Positions 1-8,028 of a stretch of 42,384 bases of DNA are shown one piece after another. Each line of letters opens with the position of its first letter. Within the stretch, counting starts at the first letter, position 1. The stretch lies in the NCBI GenBank assembly GCA_021770845.1, contig JAETQF010000021.1, positions 1 through 42,384 of the forward strand. Direction: 5' to 3'. A program made the position numbers and the translations under genes. Source of the DNA: Oscillospiraceae bacterium (GTDB taxonomy: Bacteria; Bacillota; Clostridia; Oscillospirales; Oscillospiraceae). The notes below the pieces were generated by a model. The model was given only the letters and a program-made list of their open reading frames with translations. It made no database searches and had not been told where the DNA came from.

Positions 1-387
1 GAGCGCGTCTTTGCCGACGCCAAGGAAAAGCATGGTATGCGCTATACCCTATACAGAGGTCTGGCCCAGGTTTCCAAATGGGTGAGGCTTAAGTTTGCTG
101 CTATGAATCTCAAAAAGCTGGCCAGATGGAAAGCAAAACGCCAATCGCGTCTCTCTTTCCTGCTGTTTTCTGCCCGTATGTATCATTTTATGCTTTGCGG
201 CCTGCCTGGATATTTCCCAGGCAGGCCGCTTTTCGACAGGCTGAGGGAGGGCCTTTCCAAGGCCCTCCCTCTCTTTATGGGACGGCAAAAGGGCCGGAGG
301 GGCCCGAAATGCGGAAACTTGACCTTAAAATGCGGTGGGGATGGCTTCTCAGCCGTCCCCTTTTGTGGTACAATTAGCATCGGCTGA
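1..387 (+). CDS. IS1182-family transposase, 3' part only
   Basis: The frame is open at the left edge, so only about the last 128 codons are seen. The first residues ERVFADAKEKHGMRYTLYRG and the following LKFAAMNLKKLARWK match the C-terminal end of DDE transposases of the IS1182 family. The spacing E-x6-K (codons 1 and 8) is the Y-R-E-K signature holding the third catalytic acid of the DDE triad. The frame continues past this core through two GC-rich hairpins (197-229, 245-269) and a third (337-360) before the TGA at 385-387. The last 50 or so codons may therefore be a chance extension or a read-through of the element's end. Whether the element is intact cannot be judged without the left flank. 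Confidence 0.75.
   Translation, partial: ERVFADAKEKHGMRYTLYRGLAQVSKWVRLKFAAMNLKKLARWKAKRQSRLSFLLFSARMYHFMLCGLPGYFPGRPLFDRLREGLSKALPLFMGRQKGRRGPKCGNLTLKCGGDGFSAVPFCGTISIG
197..269. repeat. two strong hairpins at the end of the IS
   Basis: Two perfect inverted repeats lie back to back. The first has a 13-bp stem, GCGGCCTGCCTGG at 197-209 pairing with 217-229, followed by CTTTTC. The second has an 11-bp stem, GGGAGGGCCTT at 245-255 pairing with 259-269, followed by TCTCTTT. Both have the shape of Rho-independent terminators but fall inside the open transposase frame. They may protect the element from read-through or be part of its right end. Confidence 0.5.
337..364 (+). terminator. terminator-like hairpin before the LytTR operon
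   Basis: A 10-bp stem (337-346 with 351-360, one T-G wobble), a TCTC loop and then TTTT. It sits between the transposase and the response regulator and would stop transcription entering from the insertion element. Confidence 0.5.
366..374 (+). promoter_or_regulatory. possible extended -10 promoter of the LytTR operon
   Basis: TGG followed by TACAAT (369-374) fits an extended -10 element 42 bases before the response regulator start. No good -35 is present at the right distance, and the region upstream is the hairpin at 337-360. If used, it gives a short leader that ends in the GGAAGGAGG ribosome binding site at 400-408. Confidence 0.35.
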
Positions 388-415
388 AAGCGTATTTTTG
401 GAAGGAGGAACCGGT

Positions 416-1141
416 ATGTATGTCGCAGTATGCGATGATGAGGCTGAAGATCTGGAGGCCGTCGCCGGTCTCCTGGACGACTGGGAGGAGGAGCGGCAGC
501 TCCCCCTGCCCAGGCGGGTGTTCTCCAGCGCGGTGGAGCTGCTGGAGGCGGCCCGGCGGGAGCGGTTCACGCTGTACCTGCTGGATGCGATCATGCCCAC
601 GGTGGACGGCATGGCCGCGGCCCGGGAGCTGCGAACCTTCGACGGCGCCGCGGATATTGTGTTCCTCACCTCGTCCCCCGAGTTCGCCTGCGAGAGCTAC
701 CGGGTGCGCGCCCTGGACTATCTGCTCAAGCCGGTGAACAGGGAGCGGCTGTTCCGGCTGCTGGATGAGCTGTACCTCCGGGAGCAGCGGCCCCAGGAGG
801 CCCTGGTTCTGAAAACCGGAACCACCATTGTCCGTGTTCCCTTCTCCCAGCTGGCCTTTGTGGAAGTCATGGGAAAGCGGCTGTACTTCAACTTGATAAG
901 CGGCGGGGTGAGGGAGGTGGCCGGATCCCTGAAGGAGTATGAGGATCTGCTGCTGATCCGGCCGGAGTTCATGCGGGTGCACCGCTCCTATATCGTCAAT
1001 ATGCTCCAGGCGGCGGAGTTTTCCTCCAGCCGCATTGTCACCTTCACGGGAAAGGAGATTCCCGTGTCCAGGCTGCTGTACCCGCAGCTCCACAAGGACT
1101 ATATGGCGCTGCTGTTTGATCAGGGAGGGACGGCGGAATGA
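416..1141 (+). CDS. LytTR-family response regulator
   Basis: 241 residues. The N-terminal receiver domain (about 1-120) has the acidic pocket D7/D8, phospho-acceptor D57 in LLDAIMP, T85 and K105 (KP). The C-terminal LytTR DNA-binding domain (about 135-235) includes FMRVHRSYIVN, the usual signature of AgrA/VirR/LytR regulators. The start at 416 has GGAAGGAGG 7 bases upstream; an open frame begins earlier at 335 but lies in the hairpin and promoter region. The stop overlaps the ATG of the histidine kinase gene (ATGA), so the two are translationally coupled and act as a pair. Such systems respond to a peptide or membrane cue. Targets are not visible here, and no peptide gene was found next to it. 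Confidence 0.93.
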   Translation: MYVAVCDDEAEDLEAVAGLLDDWEEERQLPLPRRVFSSAVELLEAARRERFTLYLLDAIMPTVDGMAAARELRTFDGAADIVFLTSSPEFACESYRVRALDYLLKPVNRERLFRLLDELYLREQRPQEALVLKTGTTIVRVPFSQLAFVEVMGKRLYFNLISGGVREVAGSLKEYEDLLLIRPEFMRVHRSYIVNMLQAAEFSSSRIVTFTGKEIPVSRLLYPQLHKDYMALLFDQGGTAE

Positions 1142-2496
1142 TGAATCTGGTAGATATCCTTGGCGGAGTGAACTGTGGTTTGGTGTTCTTCTTCGGCGCG
1201 GCTCTGAGCGTCGCCATCGCCGGGGGCTGCAAATCCGGGCGCGAGTGCGTCCTGCTGTTTGCGCTGTGCCCCGTTTTTCTGGCCGTTCAAACCGCCTCCT
1301 GGCTGGTGTGGGGGCTGGACGCGACAAAGCGGCTCTATCCGCTGATGGTGCATCTCCCGCTGCTGCTGCTCCTGATTTTTGGGCTGAAAAAGCCGGTCGA
1401 TATCTCGCTGGTCAGCGTCTGCGCCGCCTATCTCTGCTGCCAGATCCCCCGCTGCACCGGCGTTGTGACCGCCGCGGCCACCGATTCGGCGCTGGTGGGG
1501 CAGATTGTCTATTCCGTTACCATCGCCCCCATTTTTCTCTTTCTGCTCCGGTACTTTGTGCCCTCCGCCCGGGACACCATAACCGAGTCCCGAAAATCGC
1601 TGCTCCTTTTTAGCTGCCTGCCCGTCCTCTACTACATCTATGACTATACCGTTGCCGCCCGCATCAACCTGCTCTACGCCGACATTCTCTCTCCCAACAT
1701 CACATATTCCACCGGGCAGGTGGTGGCGGAGACCCTCCCTACGGTGGTCGGCCTGCTCTACATGGCCTATACCACCGCCTACCGCCAGCAGCTCCAGCAG
1801 CACAGCCAGACCCAGATGCAGAGCTCCCTGCTGTCCACCCAGCTCAAGCAGGCGGAGAAGGAGCTGACCTCTCTGCGCCGCTCGGAGAGCCAGTCCGCCC
1901 TTTACCGCCACGATATGCGCCACCACCTCACCGCCATCAACGCCTTCCTGGCCGAGGGCAGGATCCAGCAGGCCCAGGAGTACATCAGCGAGGTGCAAAG
2001 CGGCATCGAGGCCATCACGCCCAAGCGGTTCTGCGACAACGAGCTGGTCAATCTGCTCTGCTCCGCCTTCTCGGATCGGGCGGAGCGGCTGGAGGTTCGG
2101 CTGACGGTGAGGGCCGATCTGCCCAACACGCTGAGCATTCCGGACATCGAGCTGTGCGCCCTGCTGTCCAACGGCCTGGAGAACGCCCTGGCCGCCGCCG
2201 GGACGCTGGACGAAAACCGGAGGTGGATCAGCTGCAGCTGCAGCATCCGGGCCAGCAAGCTGCTGATCGAGATCAAAAACCCCTGCGTGGGGAAGATCGC
2301 CATGCGGGACGGGCTGCCCGTGTCCGAGCGGGAGGGCCACGGCTATGGCTGCCGCAGCATCCAAACCATCACCCAAACCTGCCACGGCCTGTGCGAGTTT
2401 ACGGCGGAGGACGGCATTTTTACCCTCCGGGCGGCCATGCCTGTACAAGATGGCAGGCCGGAGCGTTATCCCAAAGGAAAAGCCCTGAAATCTTAA
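1138..2496 (+). CDS. sensor histidine kinase, GHKL / HPK10 type
   Basis: 452 residues. The N-terminal half (about 5-215) holds six or seven hydrophobic segments, as in AgrC-like polytopic sensors. A coiled stretch (about 215-255) leads to the H-box LYRHDMRHHL with likely phospho-histidine H258. The C-terminal GHKL ATPase follows with an N-box NGLENALAA and a G-box GHGYGCRSI. It overlaps the response regulator by 4 bases and is its partner. A second ATG directly follows (1141), so the first residue is ambiguous. Its last five codons and stop lie inside the terminator palindrome at 2478-2511. The ligand cannot be read from the sequence. Confidence 0.92.
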   Translation: MMNLVDILGGVNCGLVFFFGAALSVAIAGGCKSGRECVLLFALCPVFLAVQTASWLVWGLDATKRLYPLMVHLPLLLLLIFGLKKPVDISLVSVCAAYLCCQIPRCTGVVTAAATDSALVGQIVYSVTIAPIFLFLLRYFVPSARDTITESRKSLLLFSCLPVLYYIYDYTVAARINLLYADILSPNITYSTGQVVAETLPTVVGLLYMAYTTAYRQQLQQHSQTQMQSSLLSTQLKQAEKELTSLRRSESQSALYRHDMRHHLTAINAFLAEGRIQQAQEYISEVQSGIEAITPKRFCDNELVNLLCSAFSDRAERLEVRLTVRADLPNTLSIPDIELCALLSNGLENALAAAGTLDENRRWISCSCSIRASKLLIEIKNPCVGKIAMRDGLPVSEREGHGYGCRSIQTITQTCHGLCEFTAEDGIFTLRAAMPVQDGRPERYPKGKALKS

Positions 2497-2513
2497 GATT
2501 TCAGGGCTTTTTT
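2478..2513. terminator. bidirectional terminator between kinase and serA
   Basis: A perfect 34-base palindrome centred at 2494/2495 (arm AAAAGCCCTGAAATCTT) followed by a T run on the plus strand and TTTTCC on the minus strand. It ends both the LytTR operon and the converging serine operon. The kinase stop codon (2494-2496) lies at its centre. Confidence 0.9.
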
Positions 2514-2536
2514 ATGAAAAACTATTCCGTTCCGGC

Positions 2537-3700
2537 TCAGATCACCCGCATCCGGATCACGCCGGGCACCCTGCCGATATCCTCAATGACGCTCTCATCC
2601 ACCTTGGAGCCCGCGTCCACCATGGTGTAGGCGTACTCTCCCTTGGACTTGTTGGTCATGTTTTCCACGTTCACCCCGTCCGCGCCCAGCTGGGTGGTGA
2701 TCTGCGCGATAACCGCCGGGACGTTCCGGTGGATGACGCACAGGCGCTGGACGCCGGAGCGTTCCATGATCACGTTGGGGAAGTTGACGGAGTTCTTGAT
2801 GTTGCCGTTCTCCAGGAAGTCCCGGAGCTGATCGGCGGCCATGACGGCGCAGTTGTCCTCGCTCTCCGGGGTGGAGGCCCCCAGGTGGGGCAGAGCCACC
2901 ACGTGGGGGGCGGCCATCAGCTTGTTGTTGGGGAAGTCGGTGGCGTAGCAGGCCACCTTGCCGGACTCCAGGGCGGCGATGAGGTCATTGTCGTTCACCA
3001 GACCGCCCCGGGCCAGGTTGATGAGGCGCACCCCGTCCTTCATCTTGGCGATGGCGGCGGCGTTGATGGTGTCCTTAGTGGCGTCCATATAGGGCAGGTG
3101 GAGGGTCACGTAGTCGGAATTGGCGTACAGCGTGTCCAGCTCCTTCACCACCTTGATGTGGCGGTCAAGCCGCAGGGCGGCGTCCACCGACAGGTAGGGG
3201 TCGTAGCCGTACACCTCCATGCCCAGGGACAGGGCAATGTTGGCCACCAGCGCGCCGATGGCGCCCAGGCCCACCACGCCCAGGGTCTTGCGGTACAGCT
3301 CCGGGCCCACGAAGGCGGACTTGCCCTTCTCCACCACGTCGGCTACCTCCACGCCGGAGGCGGCCTGGGCCTTCACCCACTCCGCGCCGCCCACCACGTC
3401 CCGGGATGAGAGCAGCATGGCGCAGATCACCAGCTCTTTCACGGCGTTGGCGTTGGCGCCGGGGGTGTTGAACACCACGATGCCCGCCTCGGAGCACTTG
3501 TCGATGGGGATGTTGTTCACCCCGGCCCCGGCCCGGGCGATGCCCAGCAGGTTGGCGGGGAAGGCGTAGTCGTGGAGCTTGGCGGAGCGCACCAGGATGC
3601 CGTCCTCGTTCTCCACGCCGTCACCCACGGTATAGCTGTCCGCGCCCAGGCGCTCCAGGCCCACCGGGGCGATCTTGTTCATAGTTTTAATATGGAACAT
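2537..3700 (-). CDS. serA: D-3-phosphoglycerate dehydrogenase, short ACT form
   Basis: 387 residues. It oxidises 3-phosphoglycerate to 3-phosphohydroxypyruvate with NAD+, the first step of serine synthesis, in the cytoplasm. The Rossmann motif VVGLGAIG is at about 142-149, NLARGGLVND carries R231, and LPHLGAST carries H272. A C-terminal ACT-like domain covers about 315-387, where serine or another effector usually binds. The segment between R231 and H272 is shorter than in the E. coli enzyme, and I see no obvious counterpart of its catalytic Glu (the sequence is TDFPNNKLM). From memory this is a trait of the short clostridial form rather than damage. It is the third gene of the serC operon, 25 bases after the acetyltransferase gene, with GAGGTG as ribosome binding site. 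Confidence 0.92.
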   Translation of the reverse strand: MFHIKTMNKIAPVGLERLGADSYTVGDGVENEDGILVRSAKLHDYAFPANLLGIARAGAGVNNIPIDKCSEAGIVVFNTPGANANAVKELVICAMLLSSRDVVGGAEWVKAQAASGVEVADVVEKGKSAFVGPELYRKTLGVVGLGAIGALVANIALSLGMEVYGYDPYLSVDAALRLDRHIKVVKELDTLYANSDYVTLHLPYMDATKDTINAAAIAKMKDGVRLINLARGGLVNDNDLIAALESGKVACYATDFPNNKLMAAPHVVALPHLGASTPESEDNCAVMAADQLRDFLENGNIKNSVNFPNVIMERSGVQRLCVIHRNVPAVIAQITTQLGADGVNVENMTNKSKGEYAYTMVDAGSKVDESVIEDIGRVPGVIRMRVI

Positions 3701-3725
3701 GGTTTTTCACCTCATAAAACAGAAT

Positions 3726-4259
3726 TTATTCTCCGTCACAATAGAAGAAGATATCTTTTTTATGCTCCTGGGGGGTTCCCTTGTAGACGTGGGTGTTGAT
3801 CCCGCCGATCTCAAAGCCCGTGCTCAGGTAGAACCGGCACGCCCCCAGGTTGTTGTCCTGCCCCTGGGTGTACAGGCCCTTGTAGCCCTTTTGGACGGCC
3901 AGCTCCTTGCAGGCCTGGATCAGCAGCCTGCCCACGCCCTGCCCCCGGCAGTCTGGGTTCACCTTTAGGTCGTACAGGTACATATACTTAAAAAAGTCCT
4001 CCTGCAAAATGGCCAGACCCACGCACTGTTCCCCGTCGTACGCGCCCACGAAAACGGAGTTCTGGGACATCTCCTCATAGTCGTAGTTCTCGTCCGGGAA
4101 GCACATCTCGGTGACGTTTTCCGCAGGGAACAGCAGCTCGGTGTGATCCCACTTGCCGTTGTTGTAGGACGGCAGCAGCAGCCCGAACAGCTTGAAGGGA
4201 TAATTCTTGAGCTGGATATCGTCCTTGTGATCCTGGGTAATAACCCGTGTGACAATCAT
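3726..4259 (-). CDS. GNAT acetyltransferase, streptothricin-acetyltransferase-like
   Basis: 177 residues, one GNAT domain. The acetyl-CoA binding motif is CRGQGVGRLL (about 104-113), followed by QDNNLGACRFYLSTGF, a motif A/B layout that resembles the Sat4/SatA streptothricin acetyltransferases; the N-terminal KWDHTELLF also fits that group. True substrates of chromosomal homologues vary, so resistance is only a possibility. It lies between serC (13 bases before) and serA (25 bases after) on the same strand and is clearly co-transcribed. That placement suggests a metabolic or housekeeping role, for example acetylation of an amino-acid-like compound, but this is inference. Confidence 0.8.
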   Translation of the reverse strand: MIVTRVITQDHKDDIQLKNYPFKLFGLLLPSYNNGKWDHTELLFPAENVTEMCFPDENYDYEEMSQNSVFVGAYDGEQCVGLAILQEDFFKYMYLYDLKVNPDCRGQGVGRLLIQACKELAVQKGYKGLYTQGQDNNLGACRFYLSTGFEIGGINTHVYKGTPQEHKKDIFFYCDGE

Positions 4260-4272
4260 TATTGTCCTTCTT

Positions 4273-5358
4273 TCAGTTATTCTTGTCGAACGCCTTGATG
4301 AAGTCCGCCAGCTTCTCCACGCCCTCCACGGGCATGGCGTTGTAGATGGAGGCCCGCATACCGCCCACGTTGCGGTGGCCCTTCAGGTTGGTGAAGCCCG
4401 CCTCAGTGGCCTCCTTGACGAACTTGGCGTCCAGCTCCTCGCTGGCGGAGCGGAAGGTGACGTTCATGTCCGACCGGCTGGCCTTTTCCGCCGCGCAGGT
4501 GAACAGCCTGGAGCTGTCCAGCACGTCGTAGAGCAGGGCGGCCTTGCTGTGCTTGATCTTCTCCATACCTTCCACGCCGCCCTTGGAGTCCAGCCACTCC
4601 AGCACCAGCCCCAGCATATAGATACACCAGCAGGGGGGCGTGTTGTACATGGAGTCCTTGTCGATCATGGTCTTGTAGTTCATCATCAGCGGGGTGTAGG
4701 GCAGCTCGTGGCCCGCCAGATCCTCCCGGACGATGGCGATGGTCAGGCCAGCCGGGGCCAGGTTCTTCTGAGCGCCGCCGAAAATAATGCCGTACTTGGA
4801 CACGTCCACCGGCCGGGACAGAAAGTCGGAGGACATATCGCACACGATGGGCACATCCCCGGTGTCGGGCACGTACTGCCACTCGGTGCCGTAGATGGTG
4901 TTGTTGGCGCAGTAGTAGAAGTAGCTGGCCTCGGGATCCAGCTTGAGCTGATCCTGCTGGGGGATATAGGTGTGGTTCTTGTCCTCGCTGGAGGCGGCCA
5001 GGCTGATCTGGCCGTACTTCTTGGCCTCCTTATAGGCGATGTTGGCGAAGTTGCCGGTGACGGCGTAGTCCGCCTTGCCGGTCTTGCCGATGAGGTTCAG
5101 CGGCACCATGGAGAACTGGCTGGAGGCCCCGCCCTGCAAAAACAGCACCTTATAGTTGTCGGGCACGTGGAACAGGCGGATGAAGTTGGCCTTGGTGTCG
5201 TCAAAGATCTTCTGGAACACCTTGGAGCGGTGGCTCATCTCCATCACGGACATACCGGAGCCCTGATAGTTGGTGATCTCACTCCCCGCCCGCTCCAGCA
5301 CCTCCAGGGGCAGCATGGACGGGCCGGCCGAAAAGTTGTAGACGCGCTGAGTTCCCAT
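4273..5358 (-). CDS. serC: phosphoserine aminotransferase
   Basis: 361 residues, the usual length. A PLP enzyme of fold type I that makes phosphoserine from phosphohydroxypyruvate and glutamate, the second step of serine synthesis. It begins VYNFSAGPSMLP, the family's N-terminal signature. MSHRSKVF and FLQGGAS follow, and the PLP-binding lysine is K198 in GGAQKNLAP. The C-terminal GGMRASIYNAM is also typical. It is the first gene of the minus-strand operon serC, GNAT, serA, with GAGGAGG before the ATG and a near-consensus promoter at 5414-5443. The leader is only about 50 bases, so no T-box or riboswitch is present. Confidence 0.95.
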   Translation of the reverse strand: MGTQRVYNFSAGPSMLPLEVLERAGSEITNYQGSGMSVMEMSHRSKVFQKIFDDTKANFIRLFHVPDNYKVLFLQGGASSQFSMVPLNLIGKTGKADYAVTGNFANIAYKEAKKYGQISLAASSEDKNHTYIPQQDQLKLDPEASYFYYCANNTIYGTEWQYVPDTGDVPIVCDMSSDFLSRPVDVSKYGIIFGGAQKNLAPAGLTIAIVREDLAGHELPYTPLMMNYKTMIDKDSMYNTPPCWCIYMLGLVLEWLDSKGGVEGMEKIKHSKAALLYDVLDSSRLFTCAAEKASRSDMNVTFRSASEELDAKFVKEATEAGFTNLKGHRNVGGMRASIYNAMPVEGVEKLADFIKAFDKNN

Positions 5359-5413
5359 GGTGACATCCTCCTCTTAAATCCGCTGAAATTTACTGCTTTA
5401 GCGTATTGTATAC

Positions 5414-5443
5414 ATTATATGGTTTTCGCGCCTGGTTTGTCAA
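5414..5443 (-). promoter_or_regulatory. sigma-A promoter of the serC operon
   Basis: On the minus strand TTGACA (5438-5443), an 18-base spacer and TATAAT (5414-5419): both hexamers match consensus. Transcription should start near 5407. The sequence around the expected start, GTATAC at 5408-5413, is palindromic but too short to call an operator. Confidence 0.85.
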
Positions 5444-5635
5444 TAACCAGATAGGCCAAAAAACCCGGCCACCCCCATTCCACAGCCGTGAAAAAAGGCG
5501 AGGGCAAGCCCGCAATCCCCGCTTTTTAATACTAATCCGCCCCGCCGCCGCATATACATCTGCCAGTGAGGGCGCCGGGCAGGCGCAGGCCCAGGGGCCC
5601 CGCACAGCTCAACAGCTCAGTGGGGAGTGTTGTCA

Positions 5636-5884
5636 GTGAAGGGTAACATGGAGGAGCGCGCGCAGGAGCTGGCGCTGTACATTATTGAGAACAAGGCCAC
5701 GGTGCGCGGCGCCGCCAACCGGTTCGGCATCAGCAAATCCACGGTGCACAAGGATCTGAGCGAACGCCTGCCCGCCGTCAACCGGGGGCTGTACCAGCAG
5801 GTAAAGGAGATCCTCAACGAGAACAAGGCGGAGCGCCATATCCGGGGCGGAATCGCCACCAGGAAGAAATACAAAGGGGAGTAG
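5636..5884 (+). CDS. spoIIID: sporulation transcription factor SpoIIID
   Basis: 82 residues. A small HTH DNA-binding protein that acts in the mother cell together with sigma-E during endospore formation. Residues 12-40 carry the HTH, with GISKSTVHKDLSERLP nearly identical to the B. subtilis protein. VKEIL, RHIRGG and ATRKKYK at the end also match. I chose the GTG at 5636: it leaves GGGGAG (5622-5627) 8 bases upstream and gives an N-terminus the same length as the B. subtilis protein. ATG 5648 and GTG 5627 are alternatives. It stands alone between the divergent serine operon and tRNA-Ala. It shows that the organism, or its recent ancestor, makes spores. Confidence 0.95.
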   Translation: MKGNMEERAQELALYIIENKATVRGAANRFGISKSTVHKDLSERLPAVNRGLYQQVKEILNENKAERHIRGGIATRKKYKGE

Positions 5885-6003
5885 GAGACGCAGCAGGGGA
5901 GGGCCGTTCGGGGCCTTCCCCGCCTGCGCGGGAGGGGAGGGACAAGCGGGGGTGGTTAAGACTGGGGTGCTCTGGGCTGGGATAAAATTTCTGATATTTG
6001 TGC

Positions 6004-6032
6004 TTGACATTCCCGGATCCTTGTGGTATAGT
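6004..6032 (+). promoter_or_regulatory. promoter of tRNA-Ala(GGC)
   Basis: TTGACA (6004-6009), 17 bases, TATAGT (6027-6032). It lies about 70 bases before the tRNA and is the only strong promoter in the gap after spoIIID. Confidence 0.8.
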
Positions 6033-6104
6033 AAGCATCGTTGAGCGGACAGGCGGTAACGTTGGCCTTGAGCTCAGGCTTCTGTGGGGGTTGCAGAGAT
6101 AGTT

Positions 6105-6180
<76 letters not shown>

Positions 6181-6182
6181 AG

Positions 6183-6227
6183 GCAAGGAGTTGCGTAGTT
6201 GTAAAAAACGCGCAACTCCTTGCTTTT
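6183..6227 (+). terminator. terminator of tRNA-Ala
   Basis: A 13-bp perfect stem, GCAAGGAGTTGCG (6183-6195) with 6211-6223, then TTTT. It starts 3 bases after the tRNA. Confidence 0.85.
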
Positions 6228-6288
6228 GTATTTGAAATAGAAAGCAGGGGTTTGCGCGAGACCCCATAACCACGTAGCATTAACAAAC

Positions 6289-6322
6289 AGGCCGGTATCT
6301 TTTGTACAAAAGATACCGGCCT
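6289..6322. repeat. perfect 34-base palindrome
   Basis: AGGCCGGTATCTTTTGT and its exact reverse complement meet at 6305/6306 with no loop. The plus strand has no T run after it; the minus strand has GTTTGTT, a weak one. It could be an old terminator or a recombination or protein-binding site. No other copy is visible in this window. Confidence 0.6.
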
Positions 6323-6373
6323 CTGCAAGATCCAAGCAAGATTCAAGTAAACACAGAATATGGAGGCTTAATC

Positions 6374-6541
6374 ATGATGTTTAAAGCAATCCTCAGCAAC
6401 AAGAACAAGCCAAGATACGGACAGGTTACCACCCCCTTTCCCATCCCCAACAGCGGGTATGACCGTACCAACGGGGTGCTCACCATCGCAGGCGGCATTG
6501 TGATCACCTTTACGAAGGAGGATCACCGGGGCATGAGGTGA
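6374..6541 (+). CDS. small protein, probable truncated remnant
   Basis: 55 residues starting at ATG 6374, with GGAGG 7 bases upstream. The part YGQVTTPFPIPNSGYDR recalls the N-terminus of small proteins carried by conjugative elements of gut Bacillota. The remainder, TIAGGIVITFTKEDHRGMR, does not look like a continuation of that domain. I take it as the 5' piece of a longer gene joined to other sequence, but a real short gene is possible. It ends 4 bases before the promoter of the next gene. Confidence 0.4.
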   Translation: MMFKAILSNKNKPRYGQVTTPFPIPNSGYDRTNGVLTIAGGIVITFTKEDHRGMR

Positions 6542-6544
6542 GCC

Positions 6545-6574
6545 TTGCCTTAGTGCAGCATCCCATGTTATAAT
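6545..6574 (+). promoter_or_regulatory. promoter of the DUF5714-like gene
   Basis: TTGCCT (6545-6550), 18 bases, consensus TATAAT (6569-6574). The start codon lies 30 bases after the -10. Confidence 0.65.
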
Positions 6575-6604
6575 GGCGGCAAAATTGTGAGGAGGGGCAT
6601 ATTT

Positions 6605-7312
6605 GTGAAAGATGAATGCCTGATCTGCAAAGCACCGCTGGAATATTTGAACGCAGGCGAAATGATGGAATGCGCCATCTGTCACAAAAAAGAGTTGAGC
6701 AAAACGAGGTGCGTGGAGGGCCATTATGTCTGCAATGAATGCCACACCGCGGGCATGGATACCATCATCGGCCTGTGCCTGAACGAGACATCGGCCAATC
6801 CGGTGGACATCCTGGAAAAGATGATGGCTCAGCCGTTTTGCCATATGCATGGGCCGGAGCACCATGTGATGGTGGGCTCGGCGCTGCTGACGGCCTATAA
6901 AAACGCCGGTGGGGATATTGACCTGAACCAGGCGCTCACGGAGATGCTGAACCGGGGCAAGCGTGTCCCGGGCGGCGCCTGCGGTTTCTGGGGTGCCTGC
7001 GGGGCAGGCATCAGCGCCGGGATGTTTGTCTCCATTCTCTCGAAATCCACACCATTGACTGTGGAGCCGTTTGGCCTCTCCAACTTGATGACAGCCAAAG
7101 CCCTGGAGCAGATCGGCACCGTGGGCGGGCCGCGCTGCTGCAAACGGGACGCCTATCTGTCCATCCTGGCGGCCGTGGATTTTGTAAAGGAACATTTTTC
7201 GGTGGAGATGGAAAAACCGGAGGTGGTGTGCGGCCATTCCGCGCAGAATAATCAATGCATCGGGGCGCGATGCCCTTTTGTAAACCGCGCCGCCCATTCG
7301 CAGACGAGGTGA
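6605..7312 (+). CDS. Cys-rich protein, DUF5714-like
   Basis: 235 residues from GTG 6605 (GGAGGGG 7 bases upstream; the GTG at 6587 precedes that site and is unlikely). The N-terminal 50 residues carry paired cysteines and histidines: CLIC, CAIC, then CVEGHYVCNECH. This is a metal-binding knuckle. The rest is Gly/Cys-rich (GGACGFWGACGAGISAGM, RCCKRD) and ends with Cys-containing GARCPF. I recognise this arrangement as the DUF5714 family, often near methyltransferases, but no function is established. The next gene starts 5 bases after its stop, so the two form a small operon with the esterase. Confidence 0.75.
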   Translation: MKDECLICKAPLEYLNAGEMMECAICHKKELSKTRCVEGHYVCNECHTAGMDTIIGLCLNETSANPVDILEKMMAQPFCHMHGPEHHVMVGSALLTAYKNAGGDIDLNQALTEMLNRGKRVPGGACGFWGACGAGISAGMFVSILSKSTPLTVEPFGLSNLMTAKALEQIGTVGGPRCCKRDAYLSILAAVDFVKEHFSVEMEKPEVVCGHSAQNNQCIGARCPFVNRAAHSQTR

Positions 7313-7317
7313 GCATT

Positions 7318-7986
7318 GTGGAGACTTTAAGCTGCGGCCCATATACCGTAAACCTGTTCGCAGCTGGAACCAGCAAAACGATGGTTTACATTGTGATGGG
7401 GCAAGAGGACGCCCAAACGGTCTGGGCCATGCTGGAGGAGCCGAAGCCCGCTCTGGCGGCGGTGTCAGGCGTGGACTGGAACCGGGATCTGTCTCCGTGG
7501 AGCGCCCCAAGGGTGTTCCGGGGCGGCGAAGGTTTCGCTGGCGGCGGTTCGGCTTTCCTCAGCGTGTTGACAGGGCGGATCCTTCCGCTGGTGGAGGCAC
7601 AGCTGGACGTTGTCCCCGCCTCCCGGGCCATCGCCGGGTATTCCCTGGCAGGGCTGTTTTCACTTTGGGCCGCCTTTCAGACAGATGTGTTTGACCGGGT
7701 TGCTTCCATCTCCGGCTCCCTGTGGTTTGACGGCTTTTTGAACTATATGAAGTCCGCCGCTCCACCCAAGGAGCTGCGGCAGGCGTATCTCTCCTTGGGC
7801 AACCGGGAGAAAGGCGCCCGGAATCAGCGGATGGCGGCGGTGGAGGACTGCACCCGGCAGGCGGTGGAACTCCTGCGGGGATGGGATATCCCTGTGGATT
7901 TTGAGATGAATGAAGGCGGACATTTTCAGGATGAGCCAGGCAGGATCGCACGGGGAATCGGAAAATTGATGAAAGCTGTGCAATGA
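7318..7986 (+). CDS. alpha/beta hydrolase, esterase-D-like
   Basis: 222 residues from GTG 7318, with GAGGTGA 5 bases upstream. The nucleophile elbow is GYSLAG (S109), and GGHFQDEPGR near the C-terminus supplies the likely histidine. The order and the segment SISGSLWFDGF fit the Pfam putative-esterase family (EstD/Fes-like). No signal peptide is present, so it is cytoplasmic. It follows the DUF5714-like gene with 5 bases between them and precedes the DUF1905 gene, all on the plus strand. The substrate is unknown. Confidence 0.8.
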   Translation: METLSCGPYTVNLFAAGTSKTMVYIVMGQEDAQTVWAMLEEPKPALAAVSGVDWNRDLSPWSAPRVFRGGEGFAGGGSAFLSVLTGRILPLVEAQLDVVPASRAIAGYSLAGLFSLWAAFQTDVFDRVASISGSLWFDGFLNYMKSAAPPKELRQAYLSLGNREKGARNQRMAAVEDCTRQAVELLRGWDIPVDFEMNEGGHFQDEPGRIARGIGKLMKAVQ

Positions 7987-8028
7987 ACACTGAAGCCGGG
8001 CAATATACTATCGCAGAGAGGGATCGCT

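Noticed and set aside
1120..2448. Long minus-strand ORF opposite the GHKL kinase gene
   Set aside because: It mirrors a well-supported kinase gene; the peptide is Gly/Gln/His-rich with no domain and is a product of high GC content.
5358..5413. T-box or other riboswitch before serC
   Set aside because: The leader between the predicted start and the ATG is about 50 bases, too short for such an element.
5528..5559. Sigma-E promoter of spoIIID (AATACT and CATATACAT)
   Set aside because: The spacing is about 17 bases where 13-15 is expected, and the -10 is only a partial match.
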